Assembly (NCBI GenBank): GCA_964430935.1
Contig: CAYSHK010000068.1
Coordinates: forward strand, 1 to 40,393
Source of the DNA: Thermopetrobacter sp964430935
GTDB taxonomy: Bacteria > Pseudomonadota > Alphaproteobacteria > Rhizobiales > Aestuariivirgaceae
DNA: 40,393 bases
Direction of reading: 5' to 3'
Both the position numbers and the translations under genes were made by a program. Below the pieces are notes generated by a model that saw only the letters and a program-made list of their open reading frames with translations, made no database searches and was not told where the DNA came from. Below, in pieces: positions 1-7,161 of the stretch; position 1 is the first letter of the stretch, and each line of letters opens with the position of its first letter.

Positions 1-1
1 G

Positions 2-682
2 ATCGTGGACGACGACACCCGGATCCGCGAGCTTCTGGGCAACTACCTGCGCCGCAACGGTTTCCGCGTCAGCACGGCCGCGAACGCCGCGGACGCGCGG
101 CGGAAGATGGCCTCCCTTCTCTTCGACGCGGTGGTGCTGGACATCATGATGCCCGGCGAATCCGGCCTCTCCCTCACCGAGAGTCTGCGGGCGGAGGGCG
201 GTGACGTGCCCATCCTCCTGCTCTCGGCGCTGGCGGAGACGGACGACCGGATCCGCGGTCTCGCCGCCGGCAGCGACGACTACATGGCCAAGCCATTCGA
301 ACCGCAGGAGCTGCTGCTGCGATTGCGGGCCCTGCTGCGCCGTCGCGGGATCTCCGGTGATGGCGGCGGAGACTCCGTCGTCCGTTTCGGTCCCTGCGAG
401 TTCGACACCCGCAGCGGCGAGTTGCGCTGCGATGGCGAGCTGGTGCGGCTCACCGGGCGGGAGCGGGAGATCCTGCGGCTTCTTGCGGCCCGCCCCGGAG
501 AGCCGGTGTCGCGCGAGGAGCTGACGCCGCCGGGCGGTGGGGAGAGCACGCGGGCGGTGGACGTGCAGATCAATCGTCTGCGCCGGAAGATCGAGAAGGA
601 CCCCTCCAATCCCGTTCTGCTCCGGACGATCCGTGGCGAGGGCTACGTGCTCGCCGCCGACGGTGCGCGGAGGCGGACATGA
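2..682 (+). CDS. OmpR-family response regulator (5' end missing)
   Basis: DNA-binding half of a two-component system. The reading frame is already open at the window edge (codons for I-V-D-D-D), so the true start lies just upstream. Visible features are the acidic pocket VDDD, the phospho-acceptor Asp in VVLDIMMPGESG, a Ser in LLSALAE at the usual Thr/Ser position, and the switch Lys in MAKPFEPQEL. A C-terminal winged helix follows, with TRAVDVQINRLRRKIE and RGEGYVL. The stop overlaps the downstream kinase start by four bases (ATGA, 679-682), so the two are translationally coupled. Sequence style and pairing resemble alphaproteobacterial OmpR/EnvZ, which senses envelope or osmotic state. The actual signal and regulon cannot be read from the sequence. 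Confidence 0.93.
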   Translation: MVDDDTRIRELLGNYLRRNGFRVSTAANAADARRKMASLLFDAVVLDIMMPGESGLSLTESLRAEGGDVPILLLSALAETDDRIRGLAAGSDDYMAKPFEPQELLLRLRALLRRRGISGDGGGDSVVRFGPCEFDTRSGELRCDGELVRLTGREREILRLLAARPGEPVSREELTPPGGGESTRAVDVQINRLRRKIEKDPSNPVLLRTIRGEGYVLAADGARRRT

Positions 683-2091
683 GCGCGCCGCGGCGGGACA
701 CGATGCCCCATGGTGCCGCCGGCGTCGACCGGGGGCCGGAGCGGCGGACGCTGTGGTGGCGTTTCAACAGGTTTCTCGAACGCCATCTTCCCGAGGACCT
801 CTACCGTCGTTCCATGATCATCGTGATCGCCCCGATGATCCTGCTGCAGACCATCATGGCCGGCGTCTTCCTGGAGCGTCACTGGGAGCGCGTGACGAAG
901 ACGCTTTCCAAATCCCTCGGGCGGGAAATCGGCTTCATCGTCACGCTCTACGACACCGGGCCGAAAACGGCGGCCGCCGTGAAGCGCCTGGAGAGGATGG
1001 CGAACGACCGTCTGGAGATCCACATGGAGGTGGAGAGGGGCACCCTGCCGCCGCCCATGCCCAAGCCGCGCTTCTCCATCCTCCACTACCGCCTGTCGAA
1101 ATACGTGAACCGCTACGCGCCGGGCAAGCCCTTCTGGCTGGATACCTCCGGCGAGGACGGCCGCGTGGACATCCGCGTCCAGGTGGACGAGGGGCTGATC
1201 TTCCGTTTCACGCCGCCCATGAGCCGCGCCTATGCCTCCTCGACGTACATCTTCCTGCTGTGGCTGGCGGGGGCGACGCTCATCCTGCTGCTGGTGGCGG
1301 TGATCTTCCTGCACAAGCAGATCAAGCCGATCCTGCGGCTTGCGGAGGCCGCGCAGGCCTTCGGCAAGGGCCGCGACGTGCCGGATTTCGAGCCGCGCGG
1401 GGCGGCCGAGATCCGGGCGGCCTCCGTCGCCTTCCTGAACATGAAGCGCCGCATCGAGCGGCACGTGGAGCAGCGCACCGCCATGCTGGCCGGCGTCTCG
1501 CACGATTTGCGCACCATCCTGACGCGCTTCAAGCTGGAGCTCTCCATGCTCGACTGCGAATCCGGCGAGCTGGAGGCGATGCGCCAGGACGTGGACGAGA
1601 TGCAGCGCATGCTGGAGGGCTACATCAACTTCGTGCGCGGCTACGAGGGCGAGCGCACGCGGCTGTCGGACATCTGCGGCATTCTGGAGGGTGTGCGCGG
1701 AGGGTTGCGCCACGGCGGCCGCGAGGTGGAAGTGGAATGCCCGGAGGGGCTGACCGCCTCCGTCAAGCGCGACGCCCTGCAGCGCGCGGTGGCCAATCTC
1801 GCGTCCAACGCGGTGCGCCATGCCCGCTCCCGGGTGCGGATCTCGGCATGGCGCGACGAGTGCTACCTGCGGATCGCCGTCGACGACGACGGTCCCGGCA
1901 TCCCGGAGGAGGAGCGGGAACGGGTCTTCCGTCCGTTCGTCAGGCTCGACGACGCGCGCAATCTGGATTCCGGCGGCACCGGACTGGGGCTTTCCATCGC
2001 CCTGGACATCGTGCAGAACCACGGCGGCGACATCGAGCTGTCGGAATCGCCCCTGGGCGGCCTGCGCGCGGAGATGCGCATTCCGCTCTAG
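679..2091 (+). CDS. EnvZ-like sensor histidine kinase
   Basis: 470-residue inner-membrane sensor kinase that should phosphorylate the regulator encoded just upstream. TM1 is at about 46-65 and TM2 at about 187-211, with a periplasmic sensor of about 120 residues between them. A HAMP linker follows, then the dimerisation/phospho-acceptor domain with His275 in GVSHDLRTILTR. The ATP-binding domain shows the N box ASNAVRHA, the G1 box DDDGPGIP and the G2 box GGTGLGLSIA. Isoleucine replaces the common proline in the DLRTPLTR motif. Its ATG overlaps the regulator stop (ATGA). The sensor domain has no motif that I recognise. Confidence 0.93.
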   Translation: MSAPRRDTMPHGAAGVDRGPERRTLWWRFNRFLERHLPEDLYRRSMIIVIAPMILLQTIMAGVFLERHWERVTKTLSKSLGREIGFIVTLYDTGPKTAAAVKRLERMANDRLEIHMEVERGTLPPPMPKPRFSILHYRLSKYVNRYAPGKPFWLDTSGEDGRVDIRVQVDEGLIFRFTPPMSRAYASSTYIFLLWLAGATLILLLVAVIFLHKQIKPILRLAEAAQAFGKGRDVPDFEPRGAAEIRAASVAFLNMKRRIERHVEQRTAMLAGVSHDLRTILTRFKLELSMLDCESGELEAMRQDVDEMQRMLEGYINFVRGYEGERTRLSDICGILEGVRGGLRHGGREVEVECPEGLTASVKRDALQRAVANLASNAVRHARSRVRISAWRDECYLRIAVDDDGPGIPEEERERVFRPFVRLDDARNLDSGGTGLGLSIALDIVQNHGGDIELSESPLGGLRAEMRIPL

Positions 2092-2125
2092 GCCGCGGGC
2101 GGCCGCCCGTCCGTCGGCGCGGTCC

Positions 2126-2941
2126 TCAGCGCCGGGCCAGCTTGTCGGCCATGACGGCGATGGTCTTCTGGTAGACGGTGGCCCGGTTCCACTGCTTGAT
2201 GACGTTGTAGTTGTGGGTTCCCGGAGCCCATCCGGCGCCGCGCTTCCAGCCGTGCGCACGCAGGAAGTTGGCCGTGGAGGCTAGGACGTCCGGAACGGAG
2301 TGGATGAGATCGCGGCGGCCGTCCCCGTCGAAGTCCACCGCCAGGGCGACGTACTTGGAGGCGAGGAACTGGGTCTGGCCGATCTCTCCGGCCCAGGCCC
2401 CGCGCATCTGCTCCGGCGTCATGTCGCCGCGCGCCACGATCCTGAGGGCCGCCATGAGCTCGCGGCGGAAGAAGTCGGAGCGGCGGCAGTCGTAGGCCAG
2501 CGTGGCGAGCGAGCGGAATATGGGCATCCTGCCCGAGTTGCGCCCGAAGCCCGTCTCCAGTCCCCAGATGGCGGTCAGAACCTCCGGCGGAACACCGTAG
2601 CGGCGTTCGATGCGGTCGAAGAGGCGGCGGTATTTCGCGATCAGCCGGCGCCCCTTGCGGATCATGGCGTTGTTGACCCGCAGACGCCAGAACTTCTCGA
2701 AGGACAGCTTGAAGGAGTGCTGATTGCGGTCCAGCTTGATGACGTATTTCGAGTAGCGCACGTTGCCCAGCGCCCTGTCCACGACCCTGCGCGGAATCCC
2801 CTGCGCCACCGCCTCGCGCTTGAACTGGGCCAGCCATCTGTCGAATCCGGCCGCGGTGTTGCCGCAGGTGGCCGCCCGGGCGGTGCCGACGGTCATGACG
2901 GTGATCAGCGCGGCGGCCGCCAGTCTCGAAGTCAGGGACAT
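2126..2941 (-). CDS. Lytic murein transglycosylase, MltB/SltB family
   Basis: 271-residue exported enzyme that cleaves the MurNAc-GlcNAc bond of peptidoglycan with 1,6-anhydro product formation. The start at 2941 is preferred over the longer frame (2992) because AGGAGG lies 7-8 bases upstream of it and the protein then opens with a signal peptide (MSLTSRLAAAALITVMTVGT, cleavage near ARA-ATC). The catalytic Glu is Glu129 in AIWGLETGFGRN. Other family blocks are FDRWLAQFKREA, AGEIGQTQFLASKY and VDFDGDGRRDL. No lipobox is present, so the protein is soluble periplasmic rather than an MltB lipoprotein, and no C-terminal peptidoglycan-binding domain is seen. It is convergent with the kinase gene, with only 34 bases between them. 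Confidence 0.9.
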   Translation of the reverse strand: MSLTSRLAAAALITVMTVGTARAATCGNTAAGFDRWLAQFKREAVAQGIPRRVVDRALGNVRYSKYVIKLDRNQHSFKLSFEKFWRLRVNNAMIRKGRRLIAKYRRLFDRIERRYGVPPEVLTAIWGLETGFGRNSGRMPIFRSLATLAYDCRRSDFFRRELMAALRIVARGDMTPEQMRGAWAGEIGQTQFLASKYVALAVDFDGDGRRDLIHSVPDVLASTANFLRAHGWKRGAGWAPGTHNYNVIKQWNRATVYQKTIAVMADKLARR

Positions 2942-2977
2942 CGAAGTCGTCCTCCTGGTTGCTCCCGGTCTCGCGGG

Positions 2978-3006
2978 AATATACACTCGCATGCCGCGAC
3001 GGCAAA
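2978..3006 (-). promoter_or_regulatory. Candidate sigma-70 promoter for the transglycosylase gene
   Basis: On the minus strand TTTGCC is followed by 17 bases and then TATATT, 37 bases before the chosen start codon. The -10 matches consensus at five of six positions; the -35 is weak. Prediction only. Confidence 0.45.
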
Positions 3007-3013
3007 CTGCTTC

Positions 3014-3043
3014 TTGCCTCGCGCCGTGGTTTCGGGCTATATG
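3014..3043 (+). promoter_or_regulatory. Candidate promoter for rplY-pth-ychF
   Basis: TTGCCT, 18 bases, TATATG, giving a leader of about 140 nt before rplY. The spacing is slightly long and the -35 half is weak. The leader could hold an autoregulatory fold, but I see no specific one. Confidence 0.35.
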
Positions 3044-3189
3044 GCGCGCGTCGGTCCGGGACGGGGGCGTTCACCCCTGGAGGAAGACCCGTTTCGGGTG
3101 CCGGCGCGGTGAACCGGCGGACACGCCGTGCGGAAGGTCTCCGCATGGGCGGTTCGTCTTTTTTGCATTTGAATTCAGGAGCAGATCCA

Positions 3190-3825
3190 ATGGTTGAAAT
3201 GATCCAGCTGAAGGCCGTCAGGCGCGCCAGGAGCGGCAAGGGGGCCGCACGCGCCGAACGCCGGGCCGGGCGCGTGCCCGCCGTCATCTACGGGGACAAC
3301 AAGGAACCCGAGCTGATTTCCATCGACTTCCCCGAGATCTACAAGCATTTCATCAAGGGCCGTTTCGAGTCCAGGCTGGTCGAGCTGGATGTCGAGGGCG
3401 AGAAGACGCGCACCATCCCGCGCGACGTGCAGCTCGACCCGGTGAAGGATCTGCCCATCCACGTGGACTTCCTGCGCCTCGGCAAGGGCGCCCGCATCTC
3501 CGTCGAGGTGCCGGTGGAATACATCAACGAGGAGGCCTCTCCGGGCCTGAAGCGCGGCGGCGCCCTGAACGTGGTGCGCCACGAGGTCGAGGTGTGGTGC
3601 CGCGCCTCCCAGATCCCCGAGAAGATCGAGGTGGATCTCACCGGTCTGGACATCGGCGACGTGGTGCATATCTCCGACGTCACCCTGCCTGAGGGCGTCG
3701 AGCCCACCATCACGGACCGCGACTTCACGCTCTGCGCCATCACCGGCGCCGGTGGCGCCGCGGCCGAGGAGGGCGAGGAGGCCGAGGCCGCCGAGGAGGG
3801 CGAGGCCGAGGGCACCGAGGAATGA
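3190..3825 (+). CDS. rplY: 50S ribosomal protein L25/general stress protein Ctc
   Basis: 211-residue Ctc/TL5-type L25, which binds 5S rRNA in the large subunit. The frame is open from 2959, but the start at 3190 has a Shine-Dalgarno-like AGGAGC and begins with the conserved basic N-terminus (VEMIQLKAVRRARSGKGAAR). RRAGRVPAVIYG and the RDVQLDPVKDLPIHVDFLR block follow, then the long C-terminal beta domain. The protein ends in a highly acidic, low-complexity Glu/Ala tail of about 25 residues, common in the long bacterial form. It is the first gene of a block with pth (32-base gap) and ychF, a pairing conserved widely in bacteria. Confidence 0.96.
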   Translation: MVEMIQLKAVRRARSGKGAARAERRAGRVPAVIYGDNKEPELISIDFPEIYKHFIKGRFESRLVELDVEGEKTRTIPRDVQLDPVKDLPIHVDFLRLGKGARISVEVPVEYINEEASPGLKRGGALNVVRHEVEVWCRASQIPEKIEVDLTGLDIGDVVHISDVTLPEGVEPTITDRDFTLCAITGAGGAAAEEGEEAEAAEEGEAEGTEE

Positions 3826-3857
3826 TCCGGCCCGCGGGCCGTTGACGGTATCCGGTC

Positions 3858-4451
3858 ATGAAGCTGATCGCAGGGCTGGGAAATCCCGGAGGCAAATACG
3901 CCGCCAACCGGCACAACATCGGCTTCATGGCGGTGGACGAGATCGCGCGCCGCCACGGCTTTTCCCCGTGGCGGCGGCGCTTTTCCGGCGAGGTTTCGGA
4001 AGGCCGGCTGGGCGGCGAGAAGGTCGTTCTTCTCAAGCCCATGACCTTCATGAACGAATCCGGCCGCTCGGTGGGGGAGGCCATGCGTTTCTTCCGGCTG
4101 GAACCCTCCGACGTCGTCGTCGTGCACGACGAACTGGACCTTGCGCCCGGCAAGGTGCGGATCAAGACGGGAGGCGGCCATGCGGGGCACAACGGTCTGC
4201 GGTCCATCATGGCGCACATCGGTGCCGACTTCCACCGCCTGCGGCTCGGGATAGGCCACCCGGGCGACAAGCGTCTCGTGCACGGCTACGTGCTCCACGA
4301 TTTCGGAAAGGCGGAGCGGGAATGGCTGGAGCCGCTGATCGCGGCGGTGGCGGACAACGCCGACCTTCTGGTTTCCGGGGATTTCTCCGGTTTCCTGAAC
4401 CGGGTGCATCTGGCCGTTGCGCCGCATCTGCCGAAAGCTGACGGAGACTGA
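3858..4451 (+). CDS. pth: Peptidyl-tRNA hydrolase
   Basis: 197-residue cytosolic esterase that releases peptides from prematurely dropped peptidyl-tRNA so the tRNA can be recycled. Family landmarks are IAGLGNPGGKYAANRHNIGF (substrate-contacting Asn and catalytic His), KPMTFMNESG, VVVHDELDLAPGKVR (catalytic Asp) and GGGHAGHNGLRS. The length matches the family. It lies between rplY and ychF on the same strand, with six bases to ychF, so co-transcription is likely. Confidence 0.97.
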   Translation: MKLIAGLGNPGGKYAANRHNIGFMAVDEIARRHGFSPWRRRFSGEVSEGRLGGEKVVLLKPMTFMNESGRSVGEAMRFFRLEPSDVVVVHDELDLAPGKVRIKTGGGHAGHNGLRSIMAHIGADFHRLRLGIGHPGDKRLVHGYVLHDFGKAEREWLEPLIAAVADNADLLVSGDFSGFLNRVHLAVAPHLPKADGD

Positions 4452-4457
4452 GTACCG

Positions 4458-5555
4458 ATGGGGTTCAAGTGCGGAATCGTGGGACTGCCCAACGTGGGCA
4501 AGTCCACTCTCTTCAATGCGCTGACGCAGACGGCGGCGGCCCAGGCGGCGAACTATCCCTTCTGCACCATCGAGCCCAACGTGGGCGAGGTGGCCGTGCC
4601 CGACGAGCGGCAGGAGACGCTGGCGCGGATCGCCGGCTCGAAGGAGATCATACCGACCCGCATCACTTTCGTGGACATCGCCGGTCTGGTGCGCGGCGCC
4701 TCGAAGGGGGAGGGGCTGGGCAACCAGTTCCTCGCCAACATCCGGGAGGTGGACGCCATCGTCCACGTGCTGCGCTGTTTCGAGGATGACGACATCACCC
4801 ACGTGGAGGGCGGCGTCGATCCCGTGCGGGATGCCGAGATCATCGAGACGGAGCTGATGCTGGCCGACCTGGAGAGTCTCGAGAAGCGTCTCGACCGGCT
4901 GGAGAAGAAGGCCAGGACCGGCGACAAGGAGGCCGGATATCTGGCGTCCCTCATGCGCAGGGCCACCGATCTGCTCGAGAATGGAAAGCCGGCCCGTCTC
5001 GCCGACGTTCCGCCGGAGCAGGAGAGGGACTGGAAGGCGCTCAATCTGCTGACCTCCAAGCCTGTTCTCTACGTGTGCAACGTGGACGAGGGGTCGGCGG
5101 CGACCGGCAACGCCTTCTCGGAGAAGGTGCGGACCATGGCGGAGGAGCAGGGAGCCGGGTCCATCGTCATTTCCGCCGCCATCGAGGAGGAGCTCGCGCA
5201 GCTTCCCGGAGAGGAACGGGCGGAGTTCCTCGAGAGCCTCGGGCTGCACGAGGCCGGACTCGACCGTCTCATCAAGGCGGGTTACGACCTGCTCGACCTC
5301 ATCACCTACTTCACCTGCGGGCCGAAGGAGACCCGCGCCTGGACCGTGCGGCGCGGCACGAAGGCTCCTCAAGCCGCCGGCGTCATCCACACCGATTTCG
5401 AGAAGGGCTTCATCCGGGCGGAGGTGATCGCCTACGAGGACTACGTGGCCTGCGGCGGCGAGGCGGGGGCCAGGGAGGCCGGAAAGATGCGGCTGGAAGG
5501 CAAGGACTACGTGGTGCAGGACGGCGATGTCATGCACTTCCGATTTGCCACCTGA
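4458..5555 (+). CDS. ychF: Ribosome-binding ATPase YchF (Obg family)
   Basis: 365-residue Obg-like P-loop protein. The Walker A motif is GLPNVGKSTLFNAL near the N-terminus, followed by the G3 block DIAGLVRGASKGEGLGNQFL. The G4 position reads NVDE rather than NKxD, the family signature linked to ATP rather than GTP preference. A helical coiled-coil insert lies at about 130-175. The C-terminal TGS domain contains YFTCGPKETRAW and the DYVVQDGDVMHFRF end. The family binds ribosomes and is linked to oxidative-stress control. It is the last gene of the rplY-pth-ychF block. Confidence 0.97.
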   Translation: MGFKCGIVGLPNVGKSTLFNALTQTAAAQAANYPFCTIEPNVGEVAVPDERQETLARIAGSKEIIPTRITFVDIAGLVRGASKGEGLGNQFLANIREVDAIVHVLRCFEDDDITHVEGGVDPVRDAEIIETELMLADLESLEKRLDRLEKKARTGDKEAGYLASLMRRATDLLENGKPARLADVPPEQERDWKALNLLTSKPVLYVCNVDEGSAATGNAFSEKVRTMAEEQGAGSIVISAAIEEELAQLPGEERAEFLESLGLHEAGLDRLIKAGYDLLDLITYFTCGPKETRAWTVRRGTKAPQAAGVIHTDFEKGFIRAEVIAYEDYVACGGEAGAREAGKMRLEGKDYVVQDGDVMHFRFAT

Positions 5556-5630
5556 TCGCGACTTCCCTTTTCGCGTGCGGATCGACTACAACTTTTGTCG
5601 CCCATCTGTGGACGACGACAACGTGGGCGC

Positions 5631-5661
5631 TTGACAGAATCGTCCGAACCCGTCCTATTTT
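5631..5661 (+). promoter_or_regulatory. Candidate sigma-70 promoter for the L,D-transpeptidase
   Basis: Perfect TTGACA at 5631-5636. The best -10 options are CCTATT after 17 bases or TATTTT after 19. It lies about 60 bases before the start codon and after the ychF stop, so the transpeptidase probably has its own promoter. Confidence 0.5.
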
Positions 5662-5716
5662 CTGCTTCTGCCGGAGGATCGCGTCGGCATCGGAGGGAAA
5701 CCGGGGAGTCGGGGAA

Positions 5717-6313
5717 ATGTTTCGCAGCATGATGACGCTGCTGGTTGCGCTGTTCGTCGTGGCGGCCGGCAATATTGCGGCCGTCGGAACGGCGGATGCC
5801 AGGAAGATCCAGAATTTCGGCGCGCAGAGATGGACCTTCGACGAGCGGAAATACGCTCCGCGCGTCGTCGATTACATCACGGACGAAAAGCCGGGTACGA
5901 TCATCATCGACACCCGGAGGAAGTATCTCTACCTCGTGCTCGGAAACGACAAGGCGCGCCGCTACGGCATCGGCGTCGGCCGGTACGGCTTCCAGTGGTC
6001 CGGCGTGGCGAAGATCGGCGCCAAGCAGAAATGGCCCGACTGGCATCCTCCGAAGGAGATGATCGAGCGGGAGCTGAAGAAGTACGGCCGCAAGCTTCCC
6101 GAGGTCATGAAGGGCGGACCGGACAATCCCCTGGGTGCCCGGGCCATGTATCTCTACCAGAACGGCCGCGACACCCTCTACCGCATCCATGGCACCAACC
6201 AGCCCTGGACCATCGGCCATGCCGTGTCCTCCGGCTGCATCCGGCTGCGCAACGAGGATGTCATCGACCTCTACAAGCGCGTGAAGGTCGGTGCCAAGGT
6301 CATCGTGAAATAG
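5717..6313 (+). CDS. L,D-transpeptidase (YkuD/ErfK family)
   Basis: 198-residue exported enzyme that makes 3-3 peptidoglycan cross-links or attaches proteins to peptidoglycan. The start at 5717 (preceded by GGGGAA) gives an N-terminal signal sequence (MFRSMMTLLVALFVVAAGN; cleavage near ADA-RKI). The YkuD domain spans about 60-195, with the TIIIDTRRKYLYLVLG strand, His158 in YRIHGTNQPW and the nucleophile Cys174 in VSSGCIRL. The second His of the textbook SHGC motif is Ser here, a variant seen in many alphaproteobacterial members. No LysM or other anchor is present. A strong terminator follows at 6377, so the gene is probably monocistronic. Confidence 0.93.
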   Translation: MFRSMMTLLVALFVVAAGNIAAVGTADARKIQNFGAQRWTFDERKYAPRVVDYITDEKPGTIIIDTRRKYLYLVLGNDKARRYGIGVGRYGFQWSGVAKIGAKQKWPDWHPPKEMIERELKKYGRKLPEVMKGGPDNPLGARAMYLYQNGRDTLYRIHGTNQPWTIGHAVSSGCIRLRNEDVIDLYKRVKVGAKVIVK

Positions 6314-6376
6314 ATGTTTTCCGCCCTCTCCGCCGGCCGTTCGCCGGTCCCCGCGGTCGCGGGGCGATCGAGAAAG

Positions 6377-6405
6377 AGGCCCGTCCATTCCGGAACGGGC
6401 CTTTT
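6377..6405 (+). terminator. Rho-independent terminator after the L,D-transpeptidase
   Basis: Perfect 8-bp stem AGGCCCGT / ACGGGCCT with a 10-base loop, followed by TTT. It is preceded by an A-rich stretch (GAAAG). Confidence 0.75.
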
Positions 6406-6554
6406 CCCTGTCGACTGACGGAACGGGCCGTCTTCCGTCCTTCCGGACCGTTCGGGCGAGAGGGGGCGGGTGGGATCCGAAGGTCCTTCCGTCCGGGTTT
6501 CCGGCCCGTTCCATGTTGACGCTTCGACTATAGTCCGCGTTGCCGTAATGGTTA

Positions 6555-6583
6555 CTGAATGCACCGTTCATCCGGCATTCATT
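6555..6583. promoter_or_regulatory. Three-half-site operator-like motif, copy 1
   Basis: Three TGAAyG-type half sites in 27 bases: TGAATG (forward, 6556), CGTTCA (reverse) and GCATTCA (reverse). The outer two form a perfect 7-bp inverted repeat, TGAATGC / GCATTCA. The same arrangement recurs at 7046-7074, on the other side of the small gene at 6747-6962. This copy ends directly before a TTGACA hexamer at 6585. No known regulator is assigned. Confidence 0.45.
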
Positions 6584-6584
6584 T

Positions 6585-6612
6585 TTGACAGCCCCTGATT
6601 GCGATCGACAAT
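6585..6612 (+). promoter_or_regulatory. Candidate plus-strand promoter facing the small gene
   Basis: Perfect TTGACA, 16 bases, GACAAT (four of six to consensus). It would transcribe rightwards into the antisense of the minus-strand small gene, where I see no credible plus-strand protein. Either an antisense/small RNA or a chance match. Confidence 0.35.
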
Positions 6613-6746
6613 AACCATCACGCATCGGGAGAGGCCGCGAAGGCGGAATGCCGCGTCCGGCGGCGGGACATGAAGAACGGGCCCCGGCCGGAGCCGGGAC
6701 CCGCGGGTCGAGGAGAGGAGAGGGGAAGGGATGCGGGAGAGGGAGT

Positions 6747-6962
6747 TCAGATGTCCTGGCAGATGCCGGGGCGGCAGATGTCCTCCGCGTGCTCCGTCAT
6801 CGGCGGAAAGGATTCGCTGGAAGTCTTGTGGATCACCGTGACGTTCTTCATCTCGCCGGCATGCAGGGGGTCGCCGGCGTCGGCCATGGTCAGCGCCACC
6901 AGCAGCCCCGCGACCGCCGTGGCGGCGAAAGTGGCGGTACCCATTGCGATCGTGCGGAACAT
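6747..6962 (-). CDS. Small secreted protein with a C-terminal Cys pair (unknown)
   Basis: 71 residues, unrecognised. The N-terminus is a signal sequence or single TM segment (TATFAATAVAGLLVALTMADA), with a plausible cleavage after ADA near residue 29. That would leave a mature peptide of about 42 residues rich in charged and polar positions, ending with two cysteines in DICRPGICQDI (Cys63 and Cys68, four residues between them), which could form a disulfide or bind a metal. The start codon is preceded by GGGAAG. It stands alone, with carA about 200 bases upstream on the same strand. An operator-like half-site cluster lies 84 bases upstream of the start and a second copy lies past its 3' end. 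Coding is supported by the signal-peptide design and RBS, not by homology. Confidence 0.6.
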   Translation of the reverse strand: MFRTIAMGTATFAATAVAGLLVALTMADAGDPLHAGEMKNVTVIHKTSSESFPPMTEHAEDICRPGICQDI

Positions 6963-7045
6963 CGTCTTCTTCCCTGTATTCCCGTGCGTGCGGGGTTCCG
7001 TGTCGTTATGCGTCCCTCTTTTCGCACATCGTGTCGGAACGGCTT

Positions 7046-7074
7046 CTGAATGCGCCGTTCATCGACCGTTCATG
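7046..7074. promoter_or_regulatory. Three-half-site operator-like motif, copy 2
   Basis: Repeats the 6555-6583 element: 17 of the first 18 bases are identical (CTGAATGC[A/G]CCGTTCATC), followed by a third reverse half site CGTTCA at the same spacing. It is positioned upstream of the small secreted-protein gene on the minus strand, so it is a candidate control site for that gene. Confidence 0.45.
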
Positions 7075-7161
7075 TTCGCGGGGGAGTCCGGGCGGGCCGG
7101 ATGCACGGGCGTAGGCGCACCCGCCCAGGGAAGGGCGGCCGGCGTGCCGCCGCCGAAGGGA

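Larger units (their letters stand above)
6314..6746. other. Gene-free stretch holding a terminator, an operator-like motif and a promoter
   Basis: No convincing reading frame lies between the transpeptidase stop and the end of the small minus-strand gene. The recognisable elements are the terminator at 6377, the half-site cluster at 6555 and the TTGACA promoter at 6585. Around 6680-6715 a GC hairpin (GGGcCCCGGc ... gCCGGGaCCC) follows the small gene on its own strand but lacks a U-run. Confidence 0.5.

Noticed and set aside
1495..1530. Ile replacing Pro in the kinase DLRTPL motif
   Set aside because: The phospho-acceptor His and flanks are intact, and this variation is, as far as I recall, seen in EnvZ-like kinases of related bacteria.
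643..2259. Minus-strand 538-codon frame opposite the histidine kinase
   Set aside because: Composition of a shadow frame; the plus-strand kinase has every catalytic box.
6225..6250. Ser instead of the second His in the L,D-transpeptidase motif (SSGC for SHGC)
   Set aside because: This form is frequent in alphaproteobacterial ErfK/YkuD proteins; the Cys, Arg and upstream His are kept, so it is not a sign of inactivity.
6648..7049. 133-codon plus-strand frame opposite the mini-protein gene
   Set aside because: Arg/Gly/His-rich shadow composition without a ribosome site; the minus-strand frame has a credible signal peptide.
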